A stretch of DNA of 8,228 bases from Candidatus Absconditabacterales bacterium (GTDB lineage Bacteria; Patescibacteria; JAEDAM01; Absconditabacterales; Absconditicoccaceae), in assembly GCA_938010495.1 (NCBI GenBank), contig CALLUT010000027.1, forward strand, positions 1-8,228, written 5' to 3'. Positions 6,184-8,228 of this stretch are shown here, piece after piece (position 1 is the stretch's first letter; every line of letters begins with the position of its first letter). The notes beneath the pieces are model-generated. The model had not been told where the DNA came from and made no database searches. It saw only the letters and a program-made list of their open reading frames with translations. Both the position numbers and the translations under genes were made by a program.

Positions 6184-6621
6184 ATGGGTATCGTAAACAA
6201 CAAACCAAAATCAGAGCAATCATCGATGTTCAAATTCGCTGGTAACACTAACCAAACTCAAGCATCAAATGCACCTAAAAGAGAGAAGTCTAAGCTATGG
6301 CTTAACGTAGGAAAAATGATGCCAATCAAGGACTCTAATGGTGATATTACAGAAACATTTGTTTCATTACCATTAGGTATTGCACTTGATGATGCATCAA
6401 TCTCAGTCAAGTCTAACTCATCAGAACTAACTAAAGCTAAAGCATTATTACTAGATAATATCATGCAAGAGTTCAGTACTATTCAAGCTGGTGATGCTAA
6501 CGAATATATCAATACATTTGACGTACAATTACGTCATGCAAGTGATGATGTAGAAGCAGTAGAAGTAGAGACAAGCAAAGAAGTCTCTTCTGTTATTGGC
6601 TCAATGTTTGCTCGTTCATAA
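6184..6621 (+). CDS. Conserved-looking phage protein of unknown function, 145 aa
   Basis: Residues 1-35 are polar and probably disordered (Asn, Gln, Ser, Lys). The core begins with SKLWLNVGKMMP at 36-47, continues with TFVSLPLGIALDD at 58-70 and a helix at 81-100, and ends its folded part with NTFDVQLRHAS at 110-120. The order 'K.WLN.G ... FV.LP.GI.LD ... L.VQLR' is one I recall from many phage proteins of unknown function, some labelled as possible single-strand DNA-binding proteins; I cannot confirm that here. The acidic tail (SDDVEAVEVETSKEV) ending in a hydrophobic tip (IGSMFARS) is reminiscent of DNA-binding proteins of that type, but this is weak evidence. AGGAG lies 6 nt before the ATG, the best ribosome site in the window, and the codons look chosen for high expression. 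No membrane segment is seen. Confidence 0.75.
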   Translation: MGIVNNKPKSEQSSMFKFAGNTNQTQASNAPKREKSKLWLNVGKMMPIKDSNGDITETFVSLPLGIALDDASISVKSNSSELTKAKALLLDNIMQEFSTIQAGDANEYINTFDVQLRHASDDVEAVEVETSKEVSSVIGSMFARS

Positions 6622-6649
6622 CATTACCAATACCTTAATACTAAAAAAC

Positions 6650-6676
6650 ACATTCAGTAACAAAATTACTGAATGT
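6650..6676. terminator. Perfect 11-bp hairpin with the T run on the minus-strand side
   Basis: ACATTCAGTAA (6650-6660) pairs with TTACTGAATGT (6666-6676) around loop CAAAA. Read on the plus strand it is followed by TACCTTAAA, not a T run. Read on the minus strand it is followed by G then TTTTTT. It could therefore stop leftward (antisense) transcription, or act as a 3'-end stem for the 6184 mRNA, 28 nt after its stop. Confidence 0.55.
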
Positions 6677-6710
6677 TACCTTAAATCTATTCGAATAATC
6701 TCATCATAAA

Positions 6711-6725
6711 ATAAGAGAATCTTAT
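6711..6725 (+). promoter_or_regulatory. Hairpin covering the ribosome site and start of the 36-aa gene
   Basis: ATAAGA (6711-6716) pairs with TCTTAT (6720-6725) around a 3-nt GAA loop. The only Shine-Dalgarno-like bases (AAGAGA) and the first two bases of the ATG at 6724 are inside the structure. If it forms in the mRNA, translation would be limited. The stem has only one G-C pair, so it is marginally stable. Confidence 0.4.
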
Positions 6726-6834
6726 GCCTGCAATAAACAATGAAACATTAATAGAAGCATTAGAAGATTTAACACTAACACATGAAGAAATTACTGAAAC
6801 AGATATTCTGTTTGATACTAGTTTTGAAGATTAA
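6724..6834 (+). CDS. Strongly acidic microprotein, 36 aa
   Basis: The frame starts MPAINNETLI and ends TSFED before a TAA. It contains seven Glu and four Asp and no Lys or Arg, so its net charge is about -11. A probable helix spans residues 7-25 (ETLIEALEDL, then HEEITE). Two Phe near the C-terminus could form a binding contact. AAGAGA lies 7 nt upstream but inside a hairpin. A strong rightward terminator starts 11 nt after the stop, so the gene ends its own transcript, which supports it being real despite its size. I know no family for it. Small highly acidic phage proteins often bind host enzymes or mimic DNA, but nothing here proves that role. A chance ORF is the main alternative. Confidence 0.6.
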   Translation: MPAINNETLIEALEDLTLTHEEITETDILFDTSFED

Positions 6835-6844
6835 TTAAAAGGTT

Positions 6845-6871
6845 AAAGAGTAACTAACGTTACTCTTTTTT
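6845..6871 (+). terminator. Strong rho-independent terminator after the 36-aa gene
   Basis: AAAGAGTAAC (6845-6854) pairs perfectly with GTTACTCTTT (6859-6868) around loop TAAC and runs into six T (6866-6871). The next gene begins only 28 nt later (6900), so that gene depends on read-through or on a promoter embedded in or just after the hairpin. Confidence 0.9.
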
Positions 6872-6899
6872 AATTTATAGATAATAAAGAAAGTACATA

Positions 6900-7292
6900 A
6901 TGATTACAGAAGAAAATAGAATTGTAATTACAGGTTCTCGTTCAATTACAGATAATAATTTTATATTAGCATGTTTGAATGAAGCTAATATATTTTTACG
7001 CAACAAACACAATATATTCATGGAAAAATGTACATATATTGTTGGTGGTGCTAGAGGAGTAGATAAAATATGTGAAAATATATTTCGTGAACATAATTTA
7101 CCTGTAGAAGTATTTTTAGCTGATTGGGATAAATATGGTAAATCTGCGGGTTACAAAAGAAATTCTACAATGGCACATAAGTCAAACATTCTTATTTCTT
7201 TTTGGGATGGTTCATCCAGAGGAACAAAACATATGATGGATATCTGTAATGATACACATATTCATGTTCAGTTTAAATATCAGCCGAAATAA
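6900..7292 (+). CDS. SLOG / DUF2493 (YspA-like) nucleotide-binding family protein, 130 aa
   Basis: The protein is a single-domain member of the DUF2493 branch of the SLOG superfamily, Rossmann-like proteins thought to bind or process nucleotide-derived ligands. Visible motifs in order: RIVITGSRSI at 7-16 (first strand and loop), TYIVGGARGVDKICE at 45-59 (the family GGARGVD phosphate-binding loop), ADWDKYGKSAGYKRN at 74-88, MA at 91-92, and ISFWDGSSRGTKHMMD at 99-114. All the conserved positions appear intact, and 130 aa is about one bare domain. The ATG at 6900 has a modest GAAAG site upstream. It lies just downstream of a terminator and 23 nt before the 72-aa ORF. The phage role is not established: ligand sensing, nucleotide salvage, or blocking a nucleotide-signalling defence are all possible. 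The family assignment is firm; the function is not. Confidence 0.92.
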   Translation: MITEENRIVITGSRSITDNNFILACLNEANIFLRNKHNIFMEKCTYIVGGARGVDKICENIFREHNLPVEVFLADWDKYGKSAGYKRNSTMAHKSNILISFWDGSSRGTKHMMDICNDTHIHVQFKYQPK

Positions 7293-7315
7293 AAATACAA
7301 CTTAAGGTATATAAT

Positions 7316-7534
7316 ATGTTTAAAGTAGATAAAAAAGATATATTATCTTTTACTATCGAAGATATGAAAAAAGAAATGGATACGTTTCCAGAACATACTA
7401 ATAGAAATATTAATTTATATAAAAAAGCTATTAATGAAACGAATGATAATGAGTTAAAAGAACATTTTAAATTATTATTAAATACAATGGAAACATACAT
7501 ACCTAAAAAGGAAACAAATATGTCATTCATTTAA
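7316..7534 (+). CDS. Uncharacterised helical protein, 72 aa, possibly the first half of a split gene
   Basis: I do not recognise this protein. It is helical and charged (TIEDMKKEMDTF, NLYKKAINETNDNELKEHFK, LLLNTMETYIPKK) with no hydrophobic segment. AAGG lies 8 nt before the ATG. It follows the SLOG gene by 23 nt with no intervening structure, so the two are probably co-transcribed. Its TAA at 7532-7534 is the only stop between it and 119 further open codons in the same frame, so the whole could be one 193-codon reading unit interrupted by one codon. The last residues (MSFI) may equally be the start of the downstream protein, since an AAGGA site precedes the internal ATG at 7520. Whether 72 aa is the true full length is therefore uncertain. 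Confidence 0.6.
   Translation: MFKVDKKDILSFTIEDMKKEMDTFPEHTNRNINLYKKAINETNDNELKEHFKLLLNTMETYIPKKETNMSFI
7508..7512 (+). promoter_or_regulatory. Possible internal ribosome site before the ATG at 7520
   Basis: AAGGA lies 7 nt before ATG 7520. A ribosome starting there would read MSFI and hit TAA at codon five. The site is the main evidence that the downstream frame once began at 7520. It also encodes KKE in the upstream ORF, so it could be chance. Confidence 0.4.
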
Positions 7535-7894
7535 CTTACAAATTCATATGATGACGGAGATAATCATATTATCTCTATTAATTCTGATTCAATAATATGT
7601 TTTAAAAGAGGAAGTAACTCTTATGGTATAGATAGAACTAACAGGCTATTTATTACAATACCCAATAGTGAGGACAGATTGCTAGTAGATTATGATGTTG
7701 ATAATCTTAATAAATTAAGGGATTCAAAACATTTCGATAGATTACATAATCTATTTATTAGATTGAACCAAGTAACAGCAGTTAGGAGAACTGGTACAAG
7801 TTATTGGTTTGAAAATACTAAAGAATCTGTGCGATTTAGTGATCTTGCAGAAGAAGAAATTAATCATATAGATAGCTACTTTGGATTTAAATAA
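7520..7894 (+). pseudogene. Gene interrupted by an in-frame TAA at codon five (or recoded), about 124 codons
   Basis: From ATG 7520 the frame reads MSFI, then TAA (7532-7534), then 119 open codons to a TAA at 7892-7894. The open part starts LTNSYDDGDNHIISINSDSI, continues through beta-type segments (NRLFITIPNSEDRLLVDY) and ends EEEINHIDSYFGFK. 'M.FI.LTNS....IISIN.D.I' resembles the beginning of small FlbD-like proteins, where the stop position would normally be a Lys or similar residue; AAA to TAA is one base. There is no ATG or GTG in this frame after the stop. The first conventional alternative is a TTG at 7679, which would discard 48 codons that look coding and has no good ribosome site. 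Options are a nonsense mutation, a sequencing error, stop read-through (the frame is shared with the 7316 gene), or a rare start codon. Function unknown. Confidence 0.5.
7557..7575 (+). other. Perfect 8-bp hairpin 22 nt after the in-frame TAA
   Basis: GAGATAAT-CAT-ATTATCTC is an exact 8-bp stem with a 3-nt loop lying within the open frame after the stop at 7532-7534. A stable structure downstream of a stop is a known feature of recoding signals, although 22 nt is farther than the usual spacing. It also matches the 3-nt-loop geometry seen at 5700 and 6711. Confidence 0.4.
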
Positions 7895-7905
7895 TAGTTA
7901 ATATG

Positions 7906-7939
7906 AACCAACAAATAGTAATATGTTTGTTGGTTTTTT
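7906..7939 (+). terminator. Rho-independent terminator before the 7958 gene
   Basis: AACCAACAAA (7906-7915) pairs perfectly with TTTGTTGGTT (7926-7935) around a 10-nt loop and runs into six T (7934-7939). It ends the SLOG-containing unit 11 nt after the last stop. The next ATG is 19 nt further on, too close for a separate conventional promoter. Confidence 0.88.
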
Positions 7940-7957
7940 GTTTTACAAAGGAATAGT

Positions 7958-8228
7958 ATGCTCACACATATAAACAATAATCTAAGAATTAAACTTAGTT
8001 CTATATCTTCTATATCAGAGTATGTAGATGATAATAACTCTCAGTGTATAATTACATTAGATGGTTTATTTCTTAACTTACATAAAGATAATGTAATTAA
8101 ATTAAAAGAGAAATTAGTTAATGCTAATTTTGAATTGATTACTTTAGCTAATCAAACATTCGTAAAAGATAAAATCTTTATGAAAAACTACTTAACAGCA
8201 GATATTTATGGTCACGTAGTAGAAGTTA
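7958..8228 (+). CDS. Uncharacterised small phage protein, partial at the right edge (90 residues visible)
   Basis: I do not recognise this protein. The frame opens at ATG 7958 with AAGGA 8 nt upstream and is still open at the window end. Visible segments are MLTHINNNLRIKLSSISSIS, a beta segment (QCIITLDGLFLNLHKDNV), a helix (IKLKEKLVNAN), and another strand set (FELITLANQTFVK) ending DIYGHVVEV. There is no signal peptide or membrane segment. The plan of strands around a short Lys-rich helix recalls the other small proteins of the block, with no convincing sequence identity. It begins 18 nt after a terminator, so it depends on read-through or on a promoter within the hairpin region. Codon choice is AT-biased like the 5130 and 7316 genes. 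Confidence 0.7.
   Translation, partial: MLTHINNNLRIKLSSISSISEYVDDNNSQCIITLDGLFLNLHKDNVIKLKEKLVNANFELITLANQTFVKDKIFMKNYLTADIYGHVVEV

Noticed and set aside
6258..6464. Minus-strand 68-codon frame
   Set aside because: It is opposite the 145-aa gene, which has the best ribosome site and clear codon bias.
7273..7530. Minus-strand 85-codon hydrophobic frame that looks like a membrane protein
   Set aside because: The hydrophobicity comes from reading AT-rich codons backwards (AAA/GAA give TTT/TTC). The plus-strand ORF with AAGG upstream explains the region better.
5104..7915. Repeated 12-mer TGAACCAACAAA at 5104-5115 and 7904-7915, with a near copy at 4702
   Set aside because: The copies lie in unrelated contexts (gene ends and a terminator arm), and 12-bp matches are expected in an 8-kb AT-rich window.
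1..8228. CRISPR array, tRNA gene or insertion sequence
   Set aside because: No regular repeat-spacer series, no cloverleaf with a TTC-type arm, and no transposase or terminal inverted repeats were found.

Overview
The window looks like part of a tailed bacteriophage genome. It is very AT-rich (roughly 70% by eye), densely packed with short genes, and carries an unmistakable large terminase. No tRNA, rRNA, CRISPR array, insertion sequence or integrase was seen. The host cannot be named from the sequence. An AT-rich bacterium that uses strong Shine-Dalgarno sites is the most that can be said.

Left block, minus strand, about 1-3397: a compact late or virion module read leftward. In transcription order it holds a probable small terminase, the large terminase (Walker A/B plus an RNase H-like nuclease), a 239-aa protein that looks like a head-tail adaptor or other virion component, and the first 128 residues of a tailspike whose pectate-lyase-type beta-helix is just beginning at the window edge. 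Neighbours overlap or abut (11-nt overlap, 6-nt gap, 1-nt overlap), so this is one operon. From memory, the order TerS, TerL, about 30-kDa virion protein, tail appendage matches the N4-like podoviruses (Schitoviridae). That placement is an inference.

Right block, plus strand, 3436-8228: only 38 nt separate the divergent TerS gene from a rightward run of small, mostly unrecognised genes of 36-229 aa. They fall into groups: 3436/3755/4028; 4814/5130, ended by a strong terminator; 5762 and 6184, two genes with a richer codon choice; a 36-aa strongly acidic microprotein; a SLOG/DUF2493 (YspA-like) protein; a 72-aa ORF followed in the same frame, past one TAA, by 119 open codons with no normal start; and a partial gene at the right edge. 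This layout suits an early or middle, host-directed gene cassette, though that is an inference.

Most of the longer gaps in the right block contain a hairpin, and three of them have terminator-like hairpins only 17-28 nt before the next start codon. Three further hairpins have perfect 6-8 bp stems with exactly 3-nt loops. The one long gene-free stretch (5343-5761) contains a terminator, low-complexity AT-rich DNA, and a C8 run held in the loop of an 8-bp inverted repeat. The features most worth following up are the in-frame stop at 7532-7534 with a perfect hairpin downstream, the hairpin-before-gene architecture, the acidic microprotein whose own ribosome site lies in a hairpin, and the C8 hairpin.
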